A stretch of 64,000 bases of DNA from Thauera aromatica_A (GCF_023093595.1 NZ_JALLIK010000095.1:1-64000), one strand, 5' to 3'. Counted from the first letter of the stretch, positions 47,161-56,516 are shown. Notes: generated by a model from the letters alone, not told the origin. Translations and numbers: made by a program.

Positions 47161-48084
47161 ATGCCCATCCAGTGGTTTCCAGGTCATATGGCCTCGGCGC
47201 GCAAGAAAGCGGCCGAGGCCATGGCCGCGATCGACGTCGTCATCGAGGTGACCGACGCCCGTCTGCCCGAGGCCAGCAGCAACCCCATGATCGCCGAGTT
47301 GCGCCGGTTCCGGAACCGGCCCTGCCTGAAACTGCTGAACAAGTCCGATCTGGCCGATCCGGCAGCGACCAAGGCGTGGATGGAGTTTTACAACCGCCAG
47401 CCGGGAGTCCGGGCGGTGGCGATCTCGGCCAAGAACGCGGCCGAGGCCGCCCGTGTCCCGGCGCTGTGCCGCCAGCTCGCTCCGCACCGCGACGACGGCA
47501 CCAAGCCGCTGCGGATGATGATCATGGGGATTCCCAACGTCGGTAAATCGACGCTGATGAATGCCCTGCTCAAGCGCAAGGTGGCCAAGGTCGGCGACGA
47601 GCCGGCAGTGACCAAGCACCAGCAGACGCTCGATCTGGGGCCGGGCATGACCCTGACCGACACCCCCGGCATGATGTGGCCGAAAATCGACTACGACGCC
47701 GACGGCTACATGCTCGCCGCCAGCCATGCGATCGGGCGCAATGCGGTGATCGACGAGGAAGTGGCGGCTTTCCTGGGCGAAATCCTGATCGCACGCTACC
47801 GCCCCTTGCTCGCCGCACGCTACCGGCTCGAACCGGCGACGCTGGCCGGCTTTGACGGTCCGGCACTGGTGGAGGCGGTCGGTCACCGCCGCGGTTGCCT
47901 GGTGAAGGGCGGGGGGCTCGACCTGGAAAAGGCGGCGCAGATCCTGCTTCAGGATTACCGCGACGGCGTGCTCGGGCGGATCAGCCTGGAAACGCCGCAG
48001 ACGCGGATGCAGATGATCGCCGCCGCGGAGGCCGCGCGGGCCGCGGTGCAGGACCCGGATGCCGCCGGGCAGGATGCCGGCTGA
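47161..48084 (+). CDS. ylqF: Ribosome-assembly GTPase YlqF/RbgA
   Basis: A 307-residue circularly permuted GTPase needed for late 50S assembly. The motif order is G4 (NKSDLAD) and G5 first, then G1 (GIPNVGKSTLMNALL) and G3 (DTPGMMWPK), which defines the YlqF/YawG group. The N-terminus IQWFPGHMASARKKAAEAM is typical of the family. It appears to be transcribed alone; the next gene starts 113 nt later after a GC-rich hairpin. Confidence 0.93.
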   Translation: MPIQWFPGHMASARKKAAEAMAAIDVVIEVTDARLPEASSNPMIAELRRFRNRPCLKLLNKSDLADPAATKAWMEFYNRQPGVRAVAISAKNAAEAARVPALCRQLAPHRDDGTKPLRMMIMGIPNVGKSTLMNALLKRKVAKVGDEPAVTKHQQTLDLGPGMTLTDTPGMMWPKIDYDADGYMLAASHAIGRNAVIDEEVAAFLGEILIARYRPLLAARYRLEPATLAGFDGPALVEAVGHRRGCLVKGGGLDLEKAAQILLQDYRDGVLGRISLETPQTRMQMIAAAEAARAAVQDPDAAGQDAG

Positions 48085-48197
48085 GCCCCCGTGGCGGACT
48101 CGGCGGGCGGATTCGATGGCGATCGCCTCCCCCGCCAGCGGGGGGAGCGCGGTCGGTTTGCTATCATTGGGGCGAACAGACTTCGACTCCGTGACCG

Positions 48198-49061
48198 ATG
48201 ACCTCCCTGCCGGCTGCCGCACTGCATGCCATCAACGCCGATTTGCATTGCCATTCCACCGTGTCCGACGGCTGGCTGGAGCCGGAGGCGGTGGTGCTGC
48301 GCGCGCTCGGCAACGGCGTCGAACTGCTCGCCCTGACCGACCACGACGAGGTCGGCGGCATCGATGCTGCCGCCAGGGTGGCGGCGGCGCACGGCTTGCG
48401 CTTCGTCCCCGGGGTGGAGATTTCGGTGTCCTTCGCCGGGGAGACCGTCCACATCGTCGGCCTCGGTATCGACCACCGCGACCCTGCGCTGAGCGCGGGA
48501 CTGGCACAGGTGCGGGAAGGACGCGATGCGCGTGCGGTGCGGATGAGCGAATCGCTCGAGCGCGTCGGGATCCGCGATGCGCTCGCCGGTGCCCGCCGCT
48601 TCGCGCGCAATCCGGCCCTGCTGAGCCGGGCCCACTTCGCCCGTCATCTGGTGGCGAGCGGCGTGATGCCCGACGTCAGGACCGTGTTCGACCACTATCT
48701 GGTGCGCGGCAAGCCCGGCTTCGTCGACCACCAGTGGGCGACCCTGGAGCAGGCGGTGGGCTGGATCCGTGCTGCCGGCGGCATCGCGGTGATCGCCCAT
48801 CCGGCGCGTTACCGTCTGTCCGCGGCCGATCTCGCGCGTCTTTTCGATCGTTTTGTCGCCGCCGGGGGCGAGGCGGTCGAAGTCGTTTCGGGGGCGCATA
48901 CCGAAGACGAGATGCGCCGCTTCGCCACGGTCGCGCGCCAGCGTGGTTTGCTCGCTTCGCGCGCGTCGGATTTCCACGGCGAAAAGGAAAGCGCGGTCGA
49001 TCTCGGTCGCTGCAATCCTCTTCCTCCCGACCTCGAGCCGGTGTGGTCGCGCCTGCTGTAA
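48198..49061 (+). CDS. PHP-domain phosphoesterase (RNase AM / 3',5'-nucleoside bisphosphate phosphatase, YciV/TrpH family)
   Basis: A 287-residue metal-dependent phosphoesterase. PHP motifs are ADLHCHSTVSDG, LALTDHDEVGG, FVPGVEIS, a segment with VIAHPARYRLS, and ASDFHGEKE at the end. The E. coli homologue trims the 5' ends of 5S and other rRNAs and hydrolyses pAp. The next gene is yciO-like, the same neighbour as in E. coli, which supports the identity. Confidence 0.9.
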   Translation: MTSLPAAALHAINADLHCHSTVSDGWLEPEAVVLRALGNGVELLALTDHDEVGGIDAAARVAAAHGLRFVPGVEISVSFAGETVHIVGLGIDHRDPALSAGLAQVREGRDARAVRMSESLERVGIRDALAGARRFARNPALLSRAHFARHLVASGVMPDVRTVFDHYLVRGKPGFVDHQWATLEQAVGWIRAAGGIAVIAHPARYRLSAADLARLFDRFVAAGGEAVEVVSGAHTEDEMRRFATVARQRGLLASRASDFHGEKESAVDLGRCNPLPPDLEPVWSRLL

Positions 49062-49173
49062 GGGCGAGCCCGCGCTGCCCGCCTGCCCGGGGATGCCTTT
49101 TCCCGACCCACCGCCGATCCGCTTCGAGCGTGACGGGGTGCATGTGCACCGTCCCGCAATCAACAATACGACC

Positions 49174-49800
49174 ATGACACAGTTCTTCACCCTTCATCCC
49201 GAGCATCCGCAGCCGCGCTTGGTCCGCCAGGCCGCGGAAATCGTCCGCGCTGGTGGCCTGGTGGTGCTGCCGACCGATTCCGCCTACGCCCTCGGCGGCC
49301 AGATCGGCGATGCCGGTGTGCTCGACCGCATCCGCCGCATCCGCGCGGTCGATGAGCGCCATCATTTCACCCTGATGTGCCGCGACCTGTCCGAAATCGC
49401 CACCTATGCGCGGGTGGACAACCGCCAGTACCGGCTGCTCAAGGCGACCACGCCCGGCCCTTACACCTTCATTCTCGAAGGCACCAAGGAACTGCCCCGT
49501 CGCGTGCTCCACCCCAAGCGCAAAACGATCGGCCTGCGCGTGCCCGTGCACGAGGTGGTGTCGGCGCTGCTCGCCGAGCTCGACGGCCCCTTGCTGACCT
49601 CCACCCTGATCCTGCCCGGCGAGGATTTGCCGCTCAGCGACATCGACGAAATCCGCGAGCGCCTGGACAAGCTGGTCGACCTCATCATCGAAGCCGGTTA
49701 CTGCGGGCCGGAGGCGACCACCGTGATCGATCTCACTTCGGGGGCGCCCGAGCTGATCCGGGCCGGACGCGGTCCGCTCGCACCCTTCGGGCTAGAATGA
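49174..49800 (+). CDS. yciO: YciO/Sua5/YwlC family protein (threonylcarbamoyl-AMP synthase-like)
   Basis: A 208-residue protein with the YrdC fold: RAGGLVVLPTDSAYALGGQI, FTLMCRDLSEIATYARVDN, and PGPYTFILEGTKELPRRVLH. It resembles YciO more than TsaC, and YciO proteins are paralogues of the tRNA t6A synthase whose own activity is debated. The start at 49174 (MTQFFTLHPEHPQPRL) matches the family N-terminus; upstream codons are composition-driven. It is 112 nt after the PHP gene. Confidence 0.88.
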   Translation: MTQFFTLHPEHPQPRLVRQAAEIVRAGGLVVLPTDSAYALGGQIGDAGVLDRIRRIRAVDERHHFTLMCRDLSEIATYARVDNRQYRLLKATTPGPYTFILEGTKELPRRVLHPKRKTIGLRVPVHEVVSALLAELDGPLLTSTLILPGEDLPLSDIDEIRERLDKLVDLIIEAGYCGPEATTVIDLTSGAPELIRAGRGPLAPFGLE

Positions 49801-49825
49801 ACGCTTTACTGCCGCCGACTCCGTC

Positions 49826-50485
49826 ATGGACGCGCTGATTCCGACCCTGGCCATCTGGGCCCTGCCGGTGCTGCTGGCGATCACCCTGCACGAGGCGGCA
49901 CACGGCTATGTCGCACGCCATTTCGGCGACCCGACGGCGCACCTGGCCGGACGGATCACGCTCAATCCGCTGCGCCACATCGATCCGGTCGGCACGGTGC
50001 TGGTGCCGGTCGGCATCCTGGCGCTGAGCGCCCTGATGGGCGGGGGTGGCATCCTGTTCGGCTGGGCCAAGCCGGTGCCGGTGAATTTCGGCCGCCTGCG
50101 CCGGCCCAAGGCCGACATGCTGTGGGTGGCGGCGGCGGGGCCGTTCACCAACCTGCTGATGGCGCTCGGCTGGGCACTCCTGTTTCGCATCGCCGCCGCC
50201 GCCGAGCCCGGCGGCTATTCACTGGCGATGCTGAAGATGGCCGATGCGGGCATCCAGATCAATGCCGTGCTGATGGTGCTGAACCTGCTGCCGATTCCCC
50301 CGCTCGACGGCGGGCGGATCGCGGTCAGCCTGCTGCCGGACCGCCTCGCCTGGCGTTTCGCCCAGCTCGAGCCGTACGGATTTCCGATCCTGCTCGTGCT
50401 GTTGTTTACCGGCATTCTCGGCGCCATCCTGTGGCCGCTGATCGCCGGCTTCCGCTACCTGCTCTCCCTCGTTTTCGGTCTCTGA
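49826..50485 (+). CDS. Site-2-protease-like intramembrane zinc metallopeptidase (M50 family)
   Basis: A 219-residue integral membrane peptidase with the zinc motif HEAAH in ITLHEAAHGYVARHFGDP at about residue 22 and the second motif NLLPIPPLDGGR near residue 150. It has no PDZ or CBS domain, so it belongs to the short Rip-type group. The substrate is unknown. It lies between yciO and trpS (25 nt after the former, 9 nt before the latter), a conserved arrangement in betaproteobacteria. Confidence 0.9.
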   Translation: MDALIPTLAIWALPVLLAITLHEAAHGYVARHFGDPTAHLAGRITLNPLRHIDPVGTVLVPVGILALSALMGGGGILFGWAKPVPVNFGRLRRPKADMLWVAAAGPFTNLLMALGWALLFRIAAAAEPGGYSLAMLKMADAGIQINAVLMVLNLLPIPPLDGGRIAVSLLPDRLAWRFAQLEPYGFPILLVLLFTGILGAILWPLIAGFRYLLSLVFGL

Positions 50486-50494
50486 GTTCCGCCC

Positions 50495-51697
50495 ATGTAC
50501 GCAGAACGCGTCCTTTCCGGCATGCGCCCCAGCGGCCGCCTGCATCTCGGCCATTATCATGGTGTCCTCAAGAGCTGGGTGAAGCTGCAGGAAGAATATC
50601 CCTGCCTGTTCTTTGTCGCCGACTGGCATGCGCTCACCACCCATTACGACACCCCGCAGGTGATTGCGGACCATGTCTGGGATATGGTGATCGACTGGCT
50701 CGCGGCCGGCGTCGACCCCGCCCAGTCCACTCTCTTCATCCAGTCCCGCGTGCCCGAGCATGCCGAGCTGCACCTGCTGCTGTCGATGATGACGCCGCTC
50801 GGCTGGCTCGAGCGCGTGCCGAGCTGGAAGGAGCAGCAGGAAAGGCTGGAAGGGCGCGACCTGTCCACTTACGGTTTTCTCGGCTATCCCCTGCTCCAGT
50901 CGGCCGATATCCTGCTTTACCGCGCCGACAAGGTGCCGGTGGGCGAGGACCAGGTCCCGCACGTCGAAATCACACGCGAAATCGCCCGCCGCTTCAACCA
51001 CCTTTACGGGCGCGAGGCCGGCTTCGAGGATAAGGCGAAAGAGGCGGTCAAAAAGCTCGGCGCCAAGCGTGCGCGGCTTTATCAGGAGCTGCGTATCCGC
51101 TTCCAGCAAGAAGGTGACGAAGATGCGCTGGAGCAGGCCAAGGCTCTCCTCGATGAAACCCAGAACCTGAGCCTGGGGGACCGCGAGCGCCTTTACGGCT
51201 ATCTCGAAGGCAGCGGCAAGATGATCCTGGTCGAGCCGGAGGCCCTGCTGACTTCGGCAGCGCGCATGCCCGGGCTGGACGGGCAGAAGATGTCCAAGTC
51301 TTACGGCAACACGATCAACTTGCGCGAGGACGCCGACGGCGTCACGCGCAAGATCCGCACCATGCAGACCGATCCGGCGCGCATGCGGCGCACCGACCCG
51401 GGCGACCCGGAGCGCTGCCCGGTGTGGCCGCTGCATGCGATCTATTCGGACGAAGCGACCCTGGCCTGGGTGCAGCAGGGTTGCCGAAGCGCCGGGATCG
51501 GCTGCCTGGAGTGCAAGCAGCCCCTGCTCGAGGCCATACTCGAGGAGCAGGAAATCCTGCACGAACGGGCCCAGCCCTATCTCGACGATCCGACGCTGGT
51601 GCGCAGCATCCTTGCCGACGGCTGCGAGCGCGCGCGCAAGCTGGCGCAGGAAACGATGCGCGACGTGCGCGAAGCGATGGGTCTGGATTACGGCTGA
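50495..51697 (+). CDS. trpS: Tryptophan-tRNA ligase
   Basis: Class I aminoacyl-tRNA synthetase. The HIGH motif appears as RPSGRLHLGHYHG and KMSKS is intact in DGQKMSKSYGNTIN. At 400 residues it is about 60 longer than the E. coli enzyme; the extra sequence lies before KMSKS (about residues 180-245, including AKRARLYQELRIRFQQEGDE). The insertion is not fused to another domain. It is followed by scpA, 37 nt later. Confidence 0.94.
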   Translation: MYAERVLSGMRPSGRLHLGHYHGVLKSWVKLQEEYPCLFFVADWHALTTHYDTPQVIADHVWDMVIDWLAAGVDPAQSTLFIQSRVPEHAELHLLLSMMTPLGWLERVPSWKEQQERLEGRDLSTYGFLGYPLLQSADILLYRADKVPVGEDQVPHVEITREIARRFNHLYGREAGFEDKAKEAVKKLGAKRARLYQELRIRFQQEGDEDALEQAKALLDETQNLSLGDRERLYGYLEGSGKMILVEPEALLTSAARMPGLDGQKMSKSYGNTINLREDADGVTRKIRTMQTDPARMRRTDPGDPERCPVWPLHAIYSDEATLAWVQQGCRSAGIGCLECKQPLLEAILEEQEILHERAQPYLDDPTLVRSILADGCERARKLAQETMRDVREAMGLDYG

Positions 51698-51734
51698 TGG
51701 ACGGACGGATTCACCTCCACCGGCCGGGGTGCCG

Positions 51735-52565
51735 ATGAATCTGCCGTTGCCGCTGGCGCCTCCCGAAACCGCCGAAGCACTGGATGTGCTCGCCCGCATC
51801 TACGGCGAACCCCTGCTCGAACTGCCCAAAGACCTGTATATTCCGCCCGATGCGCTGCAGGTGTTCCTCGACGCGTTCGAGGGGCCGCTGGATCTGCTGC
51901 TGTACCTGATCCGCAAGGCCAACCTCGACATCCTCGACATTCCGATGGCGCCGCTTACCGCGCAGTACCTCGAATACGTCGAGGCGATGCGGGCCACGAA
52001 CCTGGAACTGGCCGCCGAGTATCTGCTGATGGCGGCGATGCTGCTTGAAATCAAGTCGCGCATGCTCCTGCCGCGGCCGCTGCGCGAGCATGCCGAAGAG
52101 GAGGATCCGCGTGCCGAACTGGTGCGTCGCCTGCTCGAATACGAGCAGATGAAGCTTGCCGCCGCGCGGCTCGACAGCCTGCCGCGGGCCGAGCGCGATT
52201 TCGAATGGGTGGGCGTGTTCGTCGCCGAGAAAGTGGTCGAGCGCCTGCCCGACGTCAGTCTGCACGACCTGCAACTTGCTTGGCTGCGGATCATGAAGAA
52301 GGCCCGGCTCAGCCAGCACCACCGTGTCGGCCGCGAGCAGTTGTCGGTGCGCGAACTGATGACGGCGATCCTGCGCATGCTGGGCGATGGCGCCTTCGTG
52401 GTGTTCGACACCTTGTTCGATGTGCGGCTCGGGCCGTCGGGGCTGGTGGTGAGCTTTCTCGCTGTGCTCGAGCTGGTCAAGGAAAGGCTGGTCGAAGTGA
52501 CTCAGAACGAGGCTTTTGCGCCGATCTACGTGAAACTCGCCGATGCCAGCCGCAACGACACCTGA
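51735..52565 (+). CDS. scpA: Segregation and condensation protein A
   Basis: Kleisin subunit of the SMC-ScpAB condensin. 276 residues from ATG 51735. The conserved N-terminal core is FLDAFEGPLDLLLYLIRKAN and LDIPMAPLTAQYLEYVEAM, with LEIKSRMLLPRPLREHAEEE following. A helical tail ends in ELVKERLVEVTQNEAFAPIY. It overlaps scpB by 23 nt. Confidence 0.92.
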   Translation: MNLPLPLAPPETAEALDVLARIYGEPLLELPKDLYIPPDALQVFLDAFEGPLDLLLYLIRKANLDILDIPMAPLTAQYLEYVEAMRATNLELAAEYLLMAAMLLEIKSRMLLPRPLREHAEEEDPRAELVRRLLEYEQMKLAAARLDSLPRAERDFEWVGVFVAEKVVERLPDVSLHDLQLAWLRIMKKARLSQHHRVGREQLSVRELMTAILRMLGDGAFVVFDTLFDVRLGPSGLVVSFLAVLELVKERLVEVTQNEAFAPIYVKLADASRNDT

Positions 52566-53145
52566 GGCGTACCTGCGCATCGTCGAAGCAGCGTTGTTGG
52601 CCGCGCCGGCGCCGCTGCCGGTGTCGGAGCTGCGTCGGCTGTTCGACGAAGATCCCGGCCCGGAACTGATTCGCCGCCTGCTCGACGAGCTGTGCGCGCA
52701 ATGGCGCGCCGCCGATCGTGGCATCGAGCTGGTGCAACTGGCCAGCGGCTGGCGCTTCCAGACGCGGGCGCAGTACCAGGTTTACCTGGACCGGCTGAAG
52801 GAGGAAAAGCCGCCGCGTTATTCGCGGGCGGTGATGGAAACCCTGGCGATCATCGCTTACCGCCAGCCGGTCACCCGGGGCGATATCGAGGAGATCCGGG
52901 GCGTGGCGGTATCGCCGAACATATTGAAGACGCTGGAGTCGCGCGGCTGGGTGGATGTCGTCGGCCACCGCGATACGCCCGGTCGGCCGGCCTTGTTCGC
53001 CACCACCCGGCGTTTTCTCGACGACATGGGGTTGCGCAGCCTGACCGAGCTGCCGGCGCTCACCGAAATTCAAAAAATCATGGACTTAGTCGATGTCTCG
53101 CAAAACGAACCGGCCCTTGCGCCCACCCCTGAAGAAGAAGTCTGA
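52543..53145 (+). CDS. scpB: Segregation and condensation protein B
   Basis: Second accessory subunit of the SMC complex; two winged-helix domains in 200 residues. Typical sequence includes YRQPVTRGDIEEIRGVAVSP and GRPALFATTRRFLDDMGLRS. The ATG at 52543 lies inside scpA, and the 3' end overlaps rluB by 53 nt. scpA-scpB-rluB are probably one translationally linked unit. Confidence 0.92.
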   Translation: MPAATTPEAYLRIVEAALLAAPAPLPVSELRRLFDEDPGPELIRRLLDELCAQWRAADRGIELVQLASGWRFQTRAQYQVYLDRLKEEKPPRYSRAVMETLAIIAYRQPVTRGDIEEIRGVAVSPNILKTLESRGWVDVVGHRDTPGRPALFATTRRFLDDMGLRSLTELPALTEIQKIMDLVDVSQNEPALAPTPEEEV

Positions 53146-54256
53146 CGCGGTCGAAATCCTCGATCGCGACCCGCGGCCAGGGCGTGCGGCTCATCGCGAA
53201 AGCCCTGCCCACGTCGACGACGACGCCCAGCCGCGCCACAAGGGCGCTCACCTCAATGCCGATCCGCGCGGATCGCGGGCGCCGCGCCCGGGGGCGGCGG
53301 GCAGGGAGGCGGGGCGGAGCCGGGACGACCCGGCGCGCCGGCCCGACGCCTATCATTCCGCGCTCGGCCGGCCCGAACGCGGCGAGCGGCCACCGCGAGG
53401 CCGCCCCCAGGGAGGCGAGCGTGCGGCACCGACGACCCTGAGCGAGCCCGAGCGGTTGCAGAAAGTACTGGCTCAGGCCGGCGTCGCTTCCCGGCGTGAG
53501 ATCGAGGAATGGGTGGTGGCCGGGCGCATCTCGGTCAACGGCCTGCCCGCCGCCCTGGGGCAGAAGATCGGCCCCGGCGACCGGGTCAAGGTCAATGGCA
53601 AGCTGGTGCCGCTGCGCTTCACCCAGCGTTCGCCACGGGTGCTGATGTACCACAAGCCCGAAGGCGAGATCGTCTCACGCGATGACCCGGAAGGCCGCCC
53701 CACCGTGTTCGAGCGCCTGCCGCTGCTGCGCAAGGGGCGCTGGCTGGCGGTCGGGCGGCTCGACTTCAATACTTCGGGTCTGCTGTTGTTTACCAACGAT
53801 GGCGATCTCGCCAACAAGCTGATGCACCCACGCTACGAGCTCGAGCGCGAATATGCGGTGCGCCTCCTCGGTGAGCTCACCGAGGAGCAGGCGAAATCGC
53901 TGACCGAAGGCATCCAGCTCGAAGACGGTCCGGCGAAGTTCACCAGCCTGCGCGACGAAGGCGGCGAGGGGGCCAACCACTGGTACCGGGTGACGATCTC
54001 CGAGGGCCGCAACCGCGAGGTGCGGCGCATGTTCGAGGCGGTCGGCCTGACCGTCAGCCGGCTGATGCGGGTGCGCTACGGCAGCGTCGAGCTTCCGGCC
54101 CGCCTCAAGCGCGGGATGTGGATGGAAATGCCCGAGGCCGATGCCTGCAGCCTGGCCGGCCTGCCGGTGCCGCAGGGGCGCAGCCAGGACGAGCGCGCCA
54201 AGCGTCCGGCGAAGATGCATCGTACCCAGCCGCGCGGTGCGGCGAAAATGCGCTGA
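53093..54256 (+). CDS. rluB: 23S rRNA pseudouridine(2605) synthase, RluB type, with long basic N-terminal extension
   Basis: A 387-residue protein. The S4 RNA-binding domain begins near residue 120 (RLQKVLAQAGVASRREIEEW); the synthase domain follows with the catalytic Asp in VGRLDFNTSGLLLF and NREVRRMFEAVGLTV. The first 115 residues are low-complexity and rich in Arg, Gly, Pro and Asp, probably disordered and RNA-binding. The start inside scpB (53093) is the only ATG that includes this extension; a shorter product starting nearer the S4 domain is possible. Confidence 0.9.
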   Translation: MSRKTNRPLRPPLKKKSDAVEILDRDPRPGRAAHRESPAHVDDDAQPRHKGAHLNADPRGSRAPRPGAAGREAGRSRDDPARRPDAYHSALGRPERGERPPRGRPQGGERAAPTTLSEPERLQKVLAQAGVASRREIEEWVVAGRISVNGLPAALGQKIGPGDRVKVNGKLVPLRFTQRSPRVLMYHKPEGEIVSRDDPEGRPTVFERLPLLRKGRWLAVGRLDFNTSGLLLFTNDGDLANKLMHPRYELEREYAVRLLGELTEEQAKSLTEGIQLEDGPAKFTSLRDEGGEGANHWYRVTISEGRNREVRRMFEAVGLTVSRLMRVRYGSVELPARLKRGMWMEMPEADACSLAGLPVPQGRSQDERAKRPAKMHRTQPRGAAKMR

Positions 54257-54565
54257 CCGTCACGAGCGGGCCCGATCCGCGGCCTTGCCGCGGCGGGACG
54301 GCCGTGCTCACCCTCATTTCTTCCGCTGTTTCCAGGTGCCGCCGTTGACTTGCGACGGTTTGCCTGGGCAGCGGCTTTCACGCTATAATTTTAAAGCTTT
54401 GATGAGTGGCTTTCCGGCTGCGCGCTTCAGCTGCCGCCGGCCTTGTCAGTTATCCGGTTGTGGGCAGTGGCGTGTTTCCGGCGGGATCAATCGTTTGATG
54501 GGCGTTTCGCCCATTTTTTATTTGTGGCGCCGGTCGTGGCGCCGGTCGAAGAGCGGGTCGAGTAC
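54257..54565 (+). promoter_or_regulatory. Promoter region and leader of the rimP-nusA-infB operon
   Basis: A 309-nt gap. It contains a GC hairpin CCGCGG-N5-CCGCGG (54276-54292) just after rluB, without a T run. The promoter is TTGCCT (54360-54365), 18 nt, TATAAT (54384-54389); the -10 is a perfect consensus. The leader would then be about 170 nt. In enterobacteria a tRNA-fMet gene precedes this operon; I see none here. Confidence 0.7.
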
Positions 54566-55000
54566 ATGCGTGCAGATGTCGAGCAACTGATCGAACAGGT
54601 GGTGAGCGGTCTCGGGTATGAGCTCGTCGATGTCGAGTTTTCCCCCAAGGGCCGCTTGCTGCGGGTGTTCCTCGATATCGAGCGCGGCATCACGGTAGAT
54701 GACTGCGCCACGGTGAGCAATCAGTTGCAGCGCGTGTTCGAGGTCGAAGGCGTCGATTATGACCGCCTCGAAGTATCGTCGCCGGGACTCGATCGCCCGC
54801 TCAAGAAGCTCGCCGACTTCGAACGTTTTCGCGGCAGCGAGGCCCAGGTGCGCCTTTCACTACCGATCGGCAATCAGCGTAATTTCGTGGGCGTGATCGA
54901 AGGAGTGCGCGATGCTGTGGTCGTGCTCTCCACCGAGAAGGGCGAAGTGCTGCTGCCTTTCGAAGACATCGAGAAAGCACGCCTTGTACCCAAATTCTAA
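54566..55000 (+). CDS. rimP: Ribosome maturation factor RimP
   Basis: A 144-residue 30S-assembly factor. The conserved block is GYELVDVEFSPKGRLLRVFL, DIERGITVDDCATVSNQL, VSSPGLDRPLKKLADFERF. The start at 54566 (MRADVEQLIEQVVSGLG) gives the normal length; upstream in-frame codons overlap the leader. It is first in the rimP-nusA-infB-rbfA-truB operon, 27 nt before nusA. Confidence 0.93.
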   Translation: MRADVEQLIEQVVSGLGYELVDVEFSPKGRLLRVFLDIERGITVDDCATVSNQLQRVFEVEGVDYDRLEVSSPGLDRPLKKLADFERFRGSEAQVRLSLPIGNQRNFVGVIEGVRDAVVVLSTEKGEVLLPFEDIEKARLVPKF

Positions 55001-55027
55001 GACTGTGGATGTGGAGGTATTCTTGAA

Positions 55028-56503
55028 ATGAGCCGCGAGATCCTGCTGCTTGTTGATGCGCTGGCACGCGAGAAGAACGTCGCCAGGGACATCGTTTTTG
55101 CCGCGCTCGAAACCGCGCTGGCCTCCGCCACCAAGAAGCGCATCCATGACGACGCCGACGTGGTGGTGTCGATCGACCGCGAGACCGGCGACTACACCTC
55201 GCGCCGGCGCTGGCTGGTCATGCTCGATGAAGACGTAGCCAACGACGAAGCCGAGATGGGCATCATCGATGCGCGCGAAGTCAATCCGGACATCCAGCTC
55301 GGCGACTATGTCGAGGAAGCGCTCGAACCGATCGACTTCGGCCGCATCGGTGCGCAGGCGGCCAAGCAGGTGATCCTGCAGCGCATCCGCGACGCCGAGC
55401 GTGAGCAGGTCCTCAACGACTTCCTCGAGCGCAAGGAATTCCTCGTTTCCGGCTCGATCAAGCGCATGGAGCGCGGCAGCGCGATCATCGAAGTGGGGCG
55501 CATGGAAGCGGTCCTGCCGCGGGATCAGCAGATCCCGCGCGAGAACCTGCGCGTGGGCGACCGGGTCAAGGCCTTCCTGCTCAAGATCGATCGCGGCGCC
55601 CGCGGTCCGCAGCTGATTCTGTCGCGCACCGCCCCCGAATTCCTGATGAAACTGTTCGAGCTCGAAGTCCCCGAAATCGAGGACGGCCTGCTCGAGCTCA
55701 AGGCCTGCGCCCGCGACCCCGGGCTGCGCGCCAAGATCGCGGTGAAATCGAACGACCCGCGCATCGACCCGATCGGCACCTGCGTCGGCCTGCGCGGTTC
55801 GCGTGTCACCGCGGTGCGCAACGAGATCGGCGGCGAGCAGATCGACATCATCGTGTGGGCGGCCGATCCGGCCCAGTTCGTGGTCGCCGCGCTGCAGCCG
55901 GCCGAAGTGGTATCGATCGTCGTCGATGAGGAAGCGCACGCGATGGACGTCGTCGTCGACGAGAACAACCTCGCGATCGCCATCGGCCGCAACGGCCAGA
56001 ACGTCAAGCTCGCCTCTGAACTGACCGGATGGACGATCAACCTGATGAGCGAGCAGGAGTCGGCCGAAAAGACCGCTCAGGAGCAGCAGGGGCTACGCAA
56101 GCTGTTCATGGAAAAACTGGACGTCGACGAGGATATCGCCGACATCCTGATCGAGGAGGGCTTCTCCTCGCTCGAAGAGGTCGCCTACGTACCGCTGGCC
56201 GAGATGCTCGACATCGAGGCTTTCGACGAAGACACGGTGAACGAGCTGCGCAACCGCGCTCGCAACGTGTTGCTGACCGAGGCGATCGTCACCGAAGAGC
56301 AGCTGGAGAACGTCTCCGACGATCTGCTCAATCTCGAAGGCATGGAGAAATCCCTTGCCGCAACCCTGGCCCAGAAGGGCATTCGTACCCGTGACGACCT
56401 GGCCGACCTCGCGGTCGACGAACTGGTCGAACTGGCCGGGATCGACGAAGAAAGAGCCAAGGCGCTGATTTCCATTGCGCGCGCCCATTGGTTCGAAGAA
56501 TGA
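55028..56503 (+). CDS. nusA: Transcription termination/antitermination protein NusA
   Basis: A 491-residue RNA-polymerase-binding factor. Order of domains: N-terminal RNAP-binding (MSREILLLVDALAREKNVAR), S1 (SGSIKRMERGSAIIEVGRME), two KH domains (DPIGTCVGLRGSRVTAVRNE, NLAIAIGRNGQNVKLASELT), and two acidic helix-hairpin-helix repeats at the end (VDEDIADILIEEGFSSLEEV and TLAQKGIRTRDDLADLAVDE). The presence of both acidic repeats is the proteobacterial form. Confidence 0.96.
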   Translation: MSREILLLVDALAREKNVARDIVFAALETALASATKKRIHDDADVVVSIDRETGDYTSRRRWLVMLDEDVANDEAEMGIIDAREVNPDIQLGDYVEEALEPIDFGRIGAQAAKQVILQRIRDAEREQVLNDFLERKEFLVSGSIKRMERGSAIIEVGRMEAVLPRDQQIPRENLRVGDRVKAFLLKIDRGARGPQLILSRTAPEFLMKLFELEVPEIEDGLLELKACARDPGLRAKIAVKSNDPRIDPIGTCVGLRGSRVTAVRNEIGGEQIDIIVWAADPAQFVVAALQPAEVVSIVVDEEAHAMDVVVDENNLAIAIGRNGQNVKLASELTGWTINLMSEQESAEKTAQEQQGLRKLFMEKLDVDEDIADILIEEGFSSLEEVAYVPLAEMLDIEAFDEDTVNELRNRARNVLLTEAIVTEEQLENVSDDLLNLEGMEKSLAATLAQKGIRTRDDLADLAVDELVELAGIDEERAKALISIARAHWFEE

Positions 56504-56516
56504 TGGGAGGGCAGTA

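Noticed and set aside
54345..54350. TTGACT as the -35 box for the TATAAT at 54384-54389
   Set aside because: The spacer would be 33 nt. TTGCCT at 54360-54365 with an 18-nt spacer fits better.
54390..54565. Initiator tRNA gene upstream of rimP, as in enterobacteria
   Set aside because: No cloverleaf or T-loop sequence (GTTCGAATC-like) could be found in the leader.
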